Shown piece after piece: positions 20,101 to 28,610 of a stretch of 64,000 nt of DNA. The translations under genes and the position numbers were made by a program. The stretch lies in contig JBDVJO010000010.1 of NCBI GenBank assembly GCA_039939375.1, forward strand, positions 248,001 to 312,000, written 5' to 3'. How positions within the stretch are numbered: position 1 is the first letter of the stretch; each line of letters opens with the position of its first letter. Origin of the DNA: Paracrocinitomix sp039939375. GTDB lineage: Bacteria; Bacteroidota; Bacteroidia; Flavobacteriales_D; Crocinitomicaceae. The notes below the pieces were generated by a model. It made no database searches, was not told where the DNA came from, and was given only the letters and a program-made list of their open reading frames with translations.

Positions 20101-23100
20101 TCAGCTCCGTTTGTGAACAAAATACCAGTAATTCCATTTCCAATATAAGTATCATTGTCTTTAGACAAACCTATGTTATTTCCAATGATTTCGTTGGTAA
20201 CAGATGAATCTATATGAATTCCAAAGTCAGTATTACCACAAACGACATTTCCTTCGTTATTATTCCAGTCACCTCCAATGAAATTTCCAGAAGCTCCGTA
20301 TAAAACAATTCCAGAAGGGTTTGCTAATGCTGCGTTAGAAGAATTTCCTGTAAAATCTGTTCCTACATAATTATTCATTAGAGTATTTCCGTCTGAACCT
20401 TGATTTAAGGCAATTCCTGCAATAGAATTTCCTGAAACAAGATTTCCTTCTTCGGAACCAAAATTTCCAATTTGGTTGTTATCAGCATCCTGTAAAAACA
20501 TACCTAACAAATTTCCATTTGCCGTTATACCATCACCTGAAACACCAATATAATTTCCAATTATGTTATTTCCTGTCGCGTTAACTATAGCAACCCCAAC
20601 TGAGTCGTTATTGACTATAATATTTCTTGTTGCGGCAGTTCCTTCACCAACAAAATTACCTGAGGCATTGTCGAAAATGACAACACCATAAGTGTTTGCA
20701 GCAGATTCACCGATAAAATTTTTCACCACTTTGTTAGCTGTAGTTCCTGTTCCTTCTATCCCAACTCCTATATAATTTCCAGAAATATTGTTGCCTATAG
20801 TTGAATTACCAATAGAATTATTAGTGGCCTGTGCCTCAATCATCACTCCGACTTGATTAGGAGTAGCAATTGAAGAAAGGTTTAAGCCAATTATATTTCC
20901 TAAAACTTCATTATCAGAAGATCCCGAAGAAGTTATTTTAATACCAGTAGTGTTACCTGAAACATAATTGCCTTCTAATGCTCCTGTCCCCCCAACTGTA
21001 TTATTTGAGGCGCCACTTACAATTAATACTCCAGAGTCAGTATTTGGTCTTGAATTTACTCCAGTCGTATCTAATCCTATTATATTATTCTGGATAACTT
21101 GATTAGAAGAAGCATCAATCAATACTCCGAGATCATTTCCACTTATCACATTTCCATTACCTAAAGTACTTTCTCCAATCACGTTAACACCAGAATTAGA
21201 GGCCGTTTGGATTCCAGCATATTGAAAATAGCTAAGGTTATTTGTCGTGTCTAAGCCAATTACATTGCACTTAATAATATTGGCGGAAGCAGAATTTGAA
21301 GTGAATAAACCAGCGGCATCATGTCCATAAATAAAGTTGCCCAAGTCAGATAAAGGACTAGATCCAATCACATTATTTACAGATGAAGGACCTGTAATTT
21401 CAACCCCATAAACCTGAGTGCTGTTCGCTACACCTCCAATTATATTTCCCAAAACTTGATTATTTGGTGAGTCACTGATTTTGATACCAGTATTCATGTT
21501 CCCATCAATATAATTCCCTAAAGTGGCTCTATCTCCTCCGATTATACAGCCTTGCGCCCCGTTTTCAATACTAACACCATCATCTTGAATTGAAAATGCG
21601 TTGGACATTGAAATATCCATTCCGATTTTGTTTCCATAGACAAAATTTGAGTCTGAAGAAATCGATATTCCACCTTCGAAACATCCCGAAATTAAATTTC
21701 CAAGTCCTAAAGTTTTATCTCCACCTACTTGATTGAATTGGCTATTTTGACCAATAACAATTCCCATTTGATTTTGCGATACTGAAGTACCTGATACATT
21801 TGTTCCAAATTTGTTTCCAGCAATTATATTTCCATTACTAGATTGAAACACTTGCATTGATTGATATTCAATATTTGAAATAACATTTCCTTCACCGAAA
21901 CCATTCCAATCTTTTCCTATCACATTACCCTTCGAATTGTTCACAATATTTATCCCAACCCCACATACAAAGCTATTATTTGAAGCATCAATACCGATAA
22001 AATTCCCTCTAACTTTATTACTATCTGCATCAGTTAGTTCTATTGCGTAATAGCCGCTAAGAGTTGTGCCAAAATGATTTCCAGAACCTAAGCTCAATGA
22101 TCCGATAATGTTGAAGTCTGAACCTTCAACTACAAGCACATGGTCGGCGTTCTCACTACCTGCAATTCCGTCAGTATTTCCAAATTTATTGGTAATAACT
22201 TCATTATAATTAGCATTATTCATTAAAAACATTGCCTTACCTGTGTTAGCTCCAATACTATTTTGAATAATATTCCCAAAATAATTTCCATCTCCTCCGT
22301 TAACTATGATACCGTGACCTCCATTTCCAGCTACTCCTCCAGAGCCATTGTAACCTACAAGGCAATTATTAATTTGATTATTGTCTGCACCATCCCCTTC
22401 TAAATATATCCCATTTCCTGTGTTATTTGAGAATACGTTTATATAAGATACGTTTTGACCTATAATATTATTAGCAGTTGAAACATTTAAGCCTTCTCCA
22501 TTACCCATACCTGCTGTAACTCCACCAACTCCAATTCCTACATAATTTCCATCAATTACATTGGACGGGGAGTTAATATCAATCCCTAAAGTATTTGCAC
22601 AAATATAATTTTCTTCAGTTGGTCCTGAGCCTATTGTCGCATTGTGTGTGCCATTCAAAATAATTCCAATATTGTTTGCCAGAGCAGCTGTTCCTGTTAC
22701 GGTAGTACCTATTCTGTTACCTAGAACCGTTGTTCCAGTACCTGTTCCGTCTAAAGTTATACCATTTCCAGTTGTATTCCCTGATATAATATTACCTCTA
22801 CCCCCGGCACCACCAATGGTTGTGTTATTAGCACTAAATATTTTCACTCCAATTAAAAGATTAGGAATTGCAGTGGTTCCGGTAACATCTGTTCCAATTA
22901 AGTTACCCTCAATATTGTTACCTGTTCCTGCCGCAACATCAAAGCCGTATTGTGAATTTCCTGAAACTAGGTTTCCTTCATTGTTTGTTAAAATTCCTCC
23001 TAAATTATTGTTGTTCCCAAGAACCTTAATTCCAACAGTGTTAGCTATTGCGAATGCACCAGACACGTCTGTTCCTATTTTATTTCCTTGGACAAAATGG

Positions 23101-25508
23101 TTATTCGCCCCAGAAGAAATTCTTATTCCTGCATCTGAAGCATTAGAATGACCTGAAATCACATTTCCTTCATTAGGTAAACCAACGGCTACTTGAAAAG
23201 CTCCATTATCAATTTGCACGCCATATTGCTGCCCCGGAATAGCAACTGTTCCGGTATAATCTAAGCCTATGTAATTATTCAATACTGAACTGGCACCAGA
23301 AGATGTAATAAACCTAATTCCAATGCCATTTCCTGAAATTACGTTTCCAGAATTAGCGCCTAAATCACCGATTGTGAGATCATTCACTGTCAGTCCATTC
23401 ACTTCTATTCCATAATTAGAGCCTGAAACAGCATTTGTTCCGGAGATATCTACACCGATAAAATTCCCAATGATTTTGCATGAATTTACTCCGGTGACCC
23501 AAACATTAGCACTTTGGTTTCCTGCAATGATATTTCTACTCTTCGTATTATGAACACCTCCTAAGGTTACGTTTGTACAAACACCGTCTAAAACGACTCC
23601 GTTAAAATTGGGAAAAGCAGTAACTCCTTCATAATCAAGACCAATAATATTGTTTCTTATCTTAGTATCATTTCCACCATAAATTTGAATACCGTAATCA
23701 GGAAAACCGGAAATTACGTTCCCGCCATTAGTAGAATTATGACCGATTGAAATATTGCTAGAACGGTTTAAAATACCGCCTGAGCTTGTAGGCATTCCCA
23801 GAACACTCCCTAAACCATCAGCAGTTAATCCAATTATATTTCCTGCAATTCTTGTTCCATCACTTCCAGGATCGATCAAAATATTTGTGTGATCGCCACT
23901 ACTCCCATTTCCACTCAATACATTCCTTCTCCAATGCATTACGCCTCCAATTTCACAATTTGAAGATCCTGAAATATGAATTCCAGCCGAACCGTTAGGA
24001 GTTGTTGTGGTACCATTTAATCCAAACTCACAACCGAAAACCTCTAAATTATTACAACCATCCGTATCAATACCATAATTTACGAAATTCGTAAATCTAA
24101 GTCCGGACACTGAGGATTCGGATGCAAGTGATCCAAATTGAATTCCGTAAGATAAACTATTCGCATCTTGCACCGTAATTGGGATAATTGCTCCCAAAAC
24201 ACCTGGGTTATTTGTTGCCTCAGGCCCTGGTATCATACTGTTAGTTTGAGAAAATCCGTCAACAATGGTTGTAAATTGACTTTCATTCATAAGTAGATCT
24301 GGTGAAATTATAGTAGGTAAACTAATGATTGGAATATCGAATTCAATGTAATTTACTGGATCAAAGTTTTGAGCAATAGCCCACGGAAGAGAACCGGGAA
24401 AAAACTCATCACTTCCATTGGAAATTACTCTCAATTGTGTATACTCGCAGGCACCAGCATCCTTTAGTGGACCAGCATCACCAGTAAGAGGTCTTGGGGC
24501 TCTTCTGCAGTCGTTTTGAGGAGAAGTAACGAAGGCTGGCGTTATTGAAATATCCACACAAGCACTATTAATATCTGTAATGGTATAATATTTTAAGCCG
24601 TATCCATCTATAACCTCAGGTGAATGAAAGCTCATGGTTAAATTTCCAGAATTATCTCCTGCGGCTGCCATCCAACTGATATCTTCAGCTGAACCATTAA
24701 AGTTCAATATATTACCGCCATCAGACTGGAAAGCAGAGCCCGAGATTGTGGTAAATTGTTCCACCGTTATCCCATTGTCTGAAATAGCATTTAACAACAT
24801 GATTATTGGTCCTGCACTCACATCTGCATATACAGCTGCTCCAGCCGCAGGGGCATCATTAAAAACGAATGTATTGTTAATTAAATGGGTTGGGGTCGTG
24901 TTATTCCCAAAATAAATTGCTCCACCCTTATCTGAAGAGGTATTCCCTGAATATGTGCAGTTTACTGATTTGAAGTTTCCAGATTCAACATAAATCGCCC
25001 CACCTTCAAGTAGACTAGAATTATTAAAGAATGAACAGTTAATCAAATTCAGATCCGTTGAAGCCACATACATTGCGCCAGATCCGTTCCAGTTTTCAAA
25101 AAGGCAATTTCTGAAACTGACAGGGCCAGTAGCGTTATTTGAGAATTCAAAAGCATTTACATTGGATGCAATTCCCTCAAAACCTATGTTCTCAAAACTA
25201 AGGTTAGCACAATCTTGAACATAAAACATGTTTCCTGTAAATCCAGCTTGTGGAGTGATAGTTGTATGTGCTGGATAAGCTCCAATAATGGTAACATTTG
25301 AAATATTGTTCATTCCAATTTGAGCAGCTAACTCAATTGTTCCACTTACATTAATTAGGACCGTGTCACCTGGAGTTGCTGCAAGGATCTGGTCTCTTAG
25401 AGAACCCGTTCCTGAATCATTGTTATTGGATACTAATAAAACACCTGCGGTTGATTGCAAGCTAACAAAAAAGCATGCTAAGAAAAGTAGTTTTTTCAAG
25501 TTTTTCAT
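17118..25508 (-). CDS. Giant beta-helix adhesin (2796 aa) with T9SS type B sorting domain
   Basis: After a signal peptide (about 1-22), a right-handed parallel beta-helix region runs to about residue 2100. It first has the polymorphic-outer-membrane-like pattern (LSFENIGFEG, FFNNSSLLEGGAIYV) and then about 25 repeats of about 65-75 residues built on GNxIGxDxxG...NxIGG...GNxISGN...GI. Next come Ig-like/SprB-like modules with Cys pairs, and finally a CHU_C type B sorting domain (NAFSPNGDGSNDVW, IYNRWGDVI, GTYFYIVEV). It should be a long surface fibre or adhesin. It is first in the operon with the NHL protein, PorP/SprF and the OmpA protein. Confidence 0.9.
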   Translation of the reverse strand: MKNLKKLLFLACFFVSLQSTAGVLLVSNNNDSGTGSLRDQILAATPGDTVLINVSGTIELAAQIGMNNISNVTIIGAYPAHTTITPQAGFTGNMFYVQDCANLSFENIGFEGIASNVNAFEFSNNATGPVSFRNCLFENWNGSGAMYVASTDLNLINCSFFNNSSLLEGGAIYVESGNFKSVNCTYSGNTSSDKGGAIYFGNNTTPTHLINNTFVFNDAPAAGAAVYADVSAGPIIMLLNAISDNGITVEQFTTISGSAFQSDGGNILNFNGSAEDISWMAAAGDNSGNLTMSFHSPEVIDGYGLKYYTITDINSACVDISITPAFVTSPQNDCRRAPRPLTGDAGPLKDAGACEYTQLRVISNGSDEFFPGSLPWAIAQNFDPVNYIEFDIPIISLPTIISPDLLMNESQFTTIVDGFSQTNSMIPGPEATNNPGVLGAIIPITVQDANSLSYGIQFGSLASESSVSGLRFTNFVNYGIDTDGCNNLEVFGCEFGLNGTTTTPNGSAGIHISGSSNCEIGGVMHWRRNVLSGNGSSGDHTNILIDPGSDGTRIAGNIIGLTADGLGSVLGMPTSSGGILNRSSNISIGHNSTNGGNVISGFPDYGIQIYGGNDTKIRNNIIGLDYEGVTAFPNFNGVVLDGVCTNVTLGGVHNTKSRNIIAGNQSANVWVTGVNSCKIIGNFIGVDISGTNAVSGSNYGIEVNGLTVNDLTIGDLGANSGNVISGNGIGIRFITSSGASSVLNNYIGLDYTGTVAIPGQQYGVQIDNGAFQVAVGLPNEGNVISGHSNASDAGIRISSGANNHFVQGNKIGTDVSGAFAIANTVGIKVLGNNNNLGGILTNNEGNLVSGNSQYGFDVAAGTGNNIEGNLIGTDVTGTTAIPNLLIGVKIFSANNTTIGGAGGRGNIISGNTTGNGITLDGTGTGTTVLGNRIGTTVTGTAALANNIGIILNGTHNATIGSGPTEENYICANTLGIDINSPSNVIDGNYVGIGVGGVTAGMGNGEGLNVSTANNIIGQNVSYINVFSNNTGNGIYLEGDGADNNQINNCLVGYNGSGGVAGNGGHGIIVNGGDGNYFGNIIQNSIGANTGKAMFLMNNANYNEVITNKFGNTDGIAGSENADHVLVVEGSDFNIIGSLSLGSGNHFGTTLSGYYAIELTDADSNKVRGNFIGIDASNNSFVCGVGINIVNNSKGNVIGKDWNGFGEGNVISNIEYQSMQVFQSSNGNIIAGNKFGTNVSGTSVSQNQMGIVIGQNSQFNQVGGDKTLGLGNLISGCFEGGISISSDSNFVYGNKIGMDISMSNAFSIQDDGVSIENGAQGCIIGGDRATLGNYIDGNMNTGIKISDSPNNQVLGNIIGGVANSTQVYGVEITGPSSVNNVIGSSPLSDLGNFIYGHDAAGLFTSNSASANIIKCNVIGLDTTNNLSYFQYAGIQTASNSGVNVIGESTLGNGNVISGNDLGVLIDASSNQVIQNNIIGLDTTGVNSRPNTDSGVLIVSGASNNTVGGTGALEGNYVSGNTTGIKITSSGSSDNEVLGNIIGLNLSSIATPNQVGVMIEAQATNNSIGNSTIGNNISGNYIGVGIEGTGTTANKVVKNFIGESAANTYGVVIFDNASGNFVGEGTAATRNIIVNNDSVGVAIVNATGNNIIGNYIGVSGDGITANGNLLGMFLQDADNNQIGNFGSEEGNLVSGNSIAGIALNQGSDGNTLMNNYVGTDFTGNSSNAALANPSGIVLYGASGNFIGGDWNNNEGNVVCGNTDFGIHIDSSVTNEIIGNNIGLSKDNDTYIGNGITGILFTNGADANNIGSTTNGEENVITANASHGIRIVNSSANSIEGNFIGNDDLGGGGGVSNGVNNQLVGVSLDTGAVSNNIIDVNVISGNSNYGIGLNGPGCELNTIKGNHIGLDASGNIGLPNTQMNIYVSNGASHNTIGGTATNYIGGNVNTEHIRIFGVGTDSNTVKNNYINFALNGITTFSANNGVSVQSNANGNTIGGNGPNDGNLIGGLTQDGIEIDNSNFTTILGNTIGLDLTSSPAPISGSGINFFGGDNSWVGAELVGSDSANVITNCNTGITVQNNGANAALNNAIKGNSIYNNTEQGIDLLGDNLVMPIDTNNSNIFISNLGIDRPEIISGWTCDDGNTHLGFKFYASNMIMGYSIQIYRNPSPDLSGFGEGEEYIGNYVFNPNAPYDTVDVDLGIALNVGDVITATITGVTDNTSEFSEQFTITSAPVYNPPTTVTESCLGADNGEIEIFADGAIESSIDGGVTIYQQVDGDTIMAPAGTYQADVMYVNGCIQSQTVVLPAGVPLDFNYTVVDDTCGLGFGSIEIDTVITNTNGGSGDYSYSFNNGSAYLTDIDTTGLLTGTFDIGLVDNTLGCFSNLDQITVGNITDVADESFDFDSFCPGDTPVPYNVATGGGTWTVDNSGGINATTGELTTYVEGQTYNITYEVGICMEQSVVSVTANALDDATFTYPDYCLGNTPTVTPALPGGTFSILSGPGTNIDAVSGEIFDVGGEYDVQYTTNGPCPASWNDTVFVFDAIVAPAISVFDSIFCVDEVITAMTTPGVTGDTYTWFDDQLNALGSGTSYTPTTLNPGVNEFFLNSQNVNGCVSDYSSINYILSDTSLMYAGPDAVACIGSDISLSAEGGVSYLWTASTQIIDDLDEQYPVANISFIEDFYVTITDEYGCTKVDVLSVTLDDPANCNVEVYNAFSPNGDGSNDVWLIDGIEGFPVNTVKIYNRWGDVIAEFTDYNNTTVVWDGLSKSGLTVPAGTYFYIVEVGGTQNQGGWLQIVK

Positions 25509-25635
25509 TTTATAAGGCTTTCAAGGATAAGACGTGCTTCTCTCCTAATTCGTTGGCAATAAATTTATTACCTAACGAACTCACGAAAATATAAAAATCG
25601 AACGGATATTGCTATAAATCTGATATTTAAATCGA

Positions 25636-26175
25636 TTAACTCTTTTTAAACAGAACCTCTGTTGCTCCACCCATACCGTATTCTGTATAGGGTGCGTCAT
25701 GGAATTCTATGTAGTAATCATGGTGACTTTGCAAGTTTTTAAGGAAACTATAAATCTCGGATTTCAAAACACCCTCTCCTTTTCCGTGTATCAATACAAT
25801 CTTTTTTTTATCAGCTGCTATTGCATTTTGGACGAAACTTTTACAAACCATCATTTGCTTCATTAAAATTTCATGGTTTGTCATAGCACTATGACTTTGA
25901 ACTAATTCCTCAATGTGGAGATCAATTTCAAACTTTTTTAATGGTTTGCCTTGTGTCGAAAATTTATTCAATTTATTTTGAATCTCTTTTTCTTGAAAGT
26001 CATCAGAAAGTTTGTAGTCCAGAGCTGATTTTTTTAGACTTAATTCATTGGATTTGTAAATACGGTTGAAGCCGTCAGTGTCTACAATTGTAACCTCTTG
26101 ATCTTGAATTGAAAATACTGTTCCTTCAATCAAATCATGGATAACACTTACGGTATCTCCCTTTTTAAAGTCCAT
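25636..26175 (-). CDS. Smr domain protein (DUF2027/MutS2-like C-terminal)
   Basis: A 179-residue protein from ATG 26175. The N-terminal part is a short SH3-like region (FKKGDTVSVIHDLIEG). The C-terminal part is an Smr domain with EIDLH, HGKGEGVL and YGMGGATEV, the LDLH and HGxGxG signatures of Smr nucleases. Stand-alone Smr proteins nick or bind nucleic acid; the target is unknown. It overlaps the end of the M50 protease gene by 11 bp, so the two are translationally linked. Confidence 0.85.
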   Translation of the reverse strand: MDFKKGDTVSVIHDLIEGTVFSIQDQEVTIVDTDGFNRIYKSNELSLKKSALDYKLSDDFQEKEIQNKLNKFSTQGKPLKKFEIDLHIEELVQSHSAMTNHEILMKQMMVCKSFVQNAIAADKKKIVLIHGKGEGVLKSEIYSFLKNLQSHHDYYIEFHDAPYTEYGMGGATEVLFKKS

Positions 26176-27130
26176 TTGGAGCAAGGTAAGGTTGAATTAA
26201 GTGCCAATTAATTGATAGTAAAAAAATTGGAAAAGCTATAACCATTAAATAAATTAAGAAAAGCAAGATACTTTTAACAGGAGTAAGATCAAGTCTTACT
26301 TTCATCTTAAGCAATTGTTTAATCTGATCTACAATTAAACGCTCGTTTTCCCAAAGCGTCATTTCAGATGGAATCATGTCTTGGATTTTAGGGTTGTTTT
26401 CTAAAAACACCCTTCTGATGGTCCAATAATCTTTATTTGTTAAATCGTTATAATCACGTTCATAGTCAAAATCAATATCATCTAAACCTTCATAAATCCT
26501 TTGTGATTTCTGGAACCCTCTCACCTTAAAAGCCATAAAAAATCCAAAAAGCGTTAATATCACAAAGTCAAAGTAAAATCCGGTTCCTATAATGATGAAA
26601 GAGCTAATGACCGTAAAATACATTTTGATGGTATCGTTTTGAGGAAACAAAAGCGCTTCTACAATATGTCCTCCATCAAGTGGGTCAACAGGAATTAAAT
26701 TTAAAAGGTTTATACTGATGAATAACAAGCTTAACTCAAGCAAACCTTCGTTTTCTGGGTTAAAAATGAAAGCAATAAACAAGCCTGAACCTATCAAAAT
26801 CCCAGGCAACGGTCCCATCAAACTGATGATAAACTTTTGTTTCTGAGTGGTTTCTTTAGTATCTCCTCCTACCATAGCTCCTAAGAATGGGATAAAAATC
26901 ATGCTCAGCGACTTATATCCATATTTCTTCATGAAAATAAGATGGCCAATTTCATGAATTAAAAGAATACCAATTATTTCAAGAATGAAAATATAATTAT
27001 CTGAAAACAATGACAGAAACAGACCAATAAAAAGAAGTGCTGACAAGGCAAACTTTGTAATGGTTGACTTTTTATTCTCCTTAACTAATTCAGGTTTTGC
27101 AGGGAAAATATGATCATCAGATTCAAACAT
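26165..27130 (-). CDS. Site-2-protease family (M50) membrane metalloprotease
   Basis: A 321-residue polytopic protein. The zinc motif HEIGH is at residues 59-63 in a hydrophobic helix, and the third ligand is in NLIPVDPLDGG (Asp152). These match M50 intramembrane proteases, which cut membrane-embedded substrates such as anti-sigma factors; no PDZ domain is visible. Extra C-terminal helices (about 285-315) follow a soluble segment of about 85 residues. TATTTTTG ends exactly 4 nt before the ATG. The gene diverges from lolD with only 46 bp between starts. Confidence 0.88.
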   Translation of the reverse strand: MFESDDHIFPAKPELVKENKKSTITKFALSALLFIGLFLSLFSDNYIFILEIIGILLIHEIGHLIFMKKYGYKSLSMIFIPFLGAMVGGDTKETTQKQKFIISLMGPLPGILIGSGLFIAFIFNPENEGLLELSLLFISINLLNLIPVDPLDGGHIVEALLFPQNDTIKMYFTVISSFIIIGTGFYFDFVILTLFGFFMAFKVRGFQKSQRIYEGLDDIDFDYERDYNDLTNKDYWTIRRVFLENNPKIQDMIPSEMTLWENERLIVDQIKQLLKMKVRLDLTPVKSILLFLIYLMVIAFPIFLLSINWHLIQPYLAPNGL

Positions 27131-27134
27131 ATGT

Positions 27135-27142
27135 CAAAAATA
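27135..27142 (-). promoter_or_regulatory. -7 promoter element of the M50 gene, implying a leaderless mRNA
   Basis: Minus-strand TATTTTTG followed by 4 nt and then ATG 27130. It shares a 46-bp divergent region with the lolD promoter (TAATTTTA, then 4 nt, then GTG 27177). Confidence 0.55.
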
Positions 27143-27176
27143 CTGAGAATTTGGCAAATCTGTTTAATTTTACGAA

Positions 27177-27830
27177 GTGTTAGAAGCAAAAAATATCCAC
27201 AAACAATATGGTGATTTAGAAATCCTAAAAGGCATTGATCTGACTGTCAGAAAAAAGGAAATAGCCTGTATTGTTGGCGCATCAGGTGCTGGAAAGACAA
27301 CCTTATTGCAAATTCTTGGAACTTTAGATCGCCCAGATAGCGGCACCGTCTCTTTGAATGGAGCGTATTTTTCTGATTTAAGCGGAAAGAAACTTGCTGC
27401 GTTTAGAAATCAAAAGTTAGGTTTCATTTTTCAATTCCATCAACTATTACCAGAGTTCACAGCAGTTGAAAATGTAATATTACCTGGGTTAATTGGAGGT
27501 TTAAATAAATCTGATGCCATTAAAAAAGGACAAGAATTACTTGATTTTTTGGGATTAGGAGACAGATTTGATCATAAACCTTCAGAGTTATCTGGTGGAG
27601 AGCAACAACGTGTAGCCGTTGCAAGAGCATTGATTAATACGCCGGAGATTATTTTTGCAGATGAACCATCAGGGAATTTAGATTCTGTCAACTCAAAAGA
27701 ATTACATGATCTTTTCTTTCGATTAAAAGAAGAGTTTAATCAGACTTTTGTAATAGTCACGCACAACTCAGAATTGGCAGCTATGGCAGATGTAAAATTC
27801 GAAATGAAAGACGGACTTTTAATTCAATGA
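27177..27830 (+). CDS. lolD: ABC transporter ATPase, LolD/MacB-type
   Basis: A 217-residue ATPase from a GTG start; no nearer ATG exists. It has Walker A GASGAGKTT (34-42), the Q-loop FIFQFHQLLPEFTAVENV, the signature LSGGEQQRVAVARAL and Walker B IIFADEPSGNLDS. The HQLLPEFTAxEN segment and PSGNLDS are typical of LolD, which powers release of lipoproteins from the inner membrane. The LolC/E permease is not in this window, so the assignment to LolD rather than another MacB-type ATPase is likely but not certain. It overlaps the next gene by 4 bp (ATGA). Confidence 0.85.
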   Translation: MLEAKNIHKQYGDLEILKGIDLTVRKKEIACIVGASGAGKTTLLQILGTLDRPDSGTVSLNGAYFSDLSGKKLAAFRNQKLGFIFQFHQLLPEFTAVENVILPGLIGGLNKSDAIKKGQELLDFLGLGDRFDHKPSELSGGEQQRVAVARALINTPEIIFADEPSGNLDSVNSKELHDLFFRLKEEFNQTFVIVTHNSELAAMADVKFEMKDGLLIQ

Positions 27831-28579
27831 TTTCAGAAGAAATAAAAAGGTATTTAGACGAAAAGGTTCTTGAATACAATACTTCAGAATTTATTGAAGA
27901 TGACCCCGTTAAGTTACCACACCGATTTAACAAGAAAGAGGATATCGAAATTGTTGCATTGCTAGTAGCTACAATAGCTTGGGGCAATAGAAAGTCTATC
28001 ATAAAGAATGGAAAACGTTTAATTGAATTGATGGAATTTCAGCCTTTAGAATTTATCCTTTCTAATGATGATTTCTCAAAATTTGATTTTGTTCACCGAA
28101 CTTTTAATGCTGTGGACCTTGACTTCTTTTTTAGAGGCCTAAAGCATATCTATGAAAATGAAGGAGGATTAGAACAAGTTTTTGATAAAGAACTAAGCGC
28201 AAAAGCGTCTATTCTAAACTTTAGAAACACCATGTTTACAGTTCCACATGAAAAAAGATCTGAGAAACATTTAGCAAATCCTGATAAAGGTTCATCAGCA
28301 AAAAGAATGAACATGTTTTTGCGTTGGATGGTAAGAAAAGACAAAAGAAATGTTGACTTTGGAATATGGGAGCAACACAAAATGTCTAACCTTTATGTTC
28401 CTCTAGACGTTCACACTGGAATATCAGCAAGAAAGCTCGGATTAATCACTAGAAACGCTAATGATTGGAAAGCTTTAGAAGAACTCATGACCCATTTAAA
28501 GGAGTTCTGTCCTGAAGACCCTTGTAAATATGATTTTGCACTTTTTGGAATGAGTGTAAATAATGAACTTGAATTCTAA
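27827..28579 (+). CDS. TIGR02757 family protein (DUF2400)
   Basis: A 250-residue protein resembling the TIGR02757/DUF2400 family across its length. Hallmarks are DPVKLPHRF, ATIAWGNRKSI, and, near the end, a Cys-containing FCPEDPCKYDFALFG. The family has remote similarity to helix-hairpin-helix DNA glycosylases, but no activity is established. The start ATG overlaps the lolD stop. In the operon it is followed by the BatA-like gene after 31 bp. Confidence 0.85.
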   Translation: MISEEIKRYLDEKVLEYNTSEFIEDDPVKLPHRFNKKEDIEIVALLVATIAWGNRKSIIKNGKRLIELMEFQPLEFILSNDDFSKFDFVHRTFNAVDLDFFFRGLKHIYENEGGLEQVFDKELSAKASILNFRNTMFTVPHEKRSEKHLANPDKGSSAKRMNMFLRWMVRKDKRNVDFGIWEQHKMSNLYVPLDVHTGISARKLGLITRNANDWKALEELMTHLKEFCPEDPCKYDFALFGMSVNNELEF

Positions 28580-28610
28580 TTTTTAGGTTAAAAAAAACGA
28601 TATTTGTTTC

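Noticed and set aside
22642..23151. 169-codon + strand ORF inside the adhesin gene
   Set aside because: Antisense to the repeat-rich adhesin; its Pro/Val/Leu repeats mirror the Gly/Asn-rich code of the real gene.
17118..25508. CRISPR-like or satellite DNA repeats
   Set aside because: The repeats are at the protein level; DNA copies are diverged and in one open frame.
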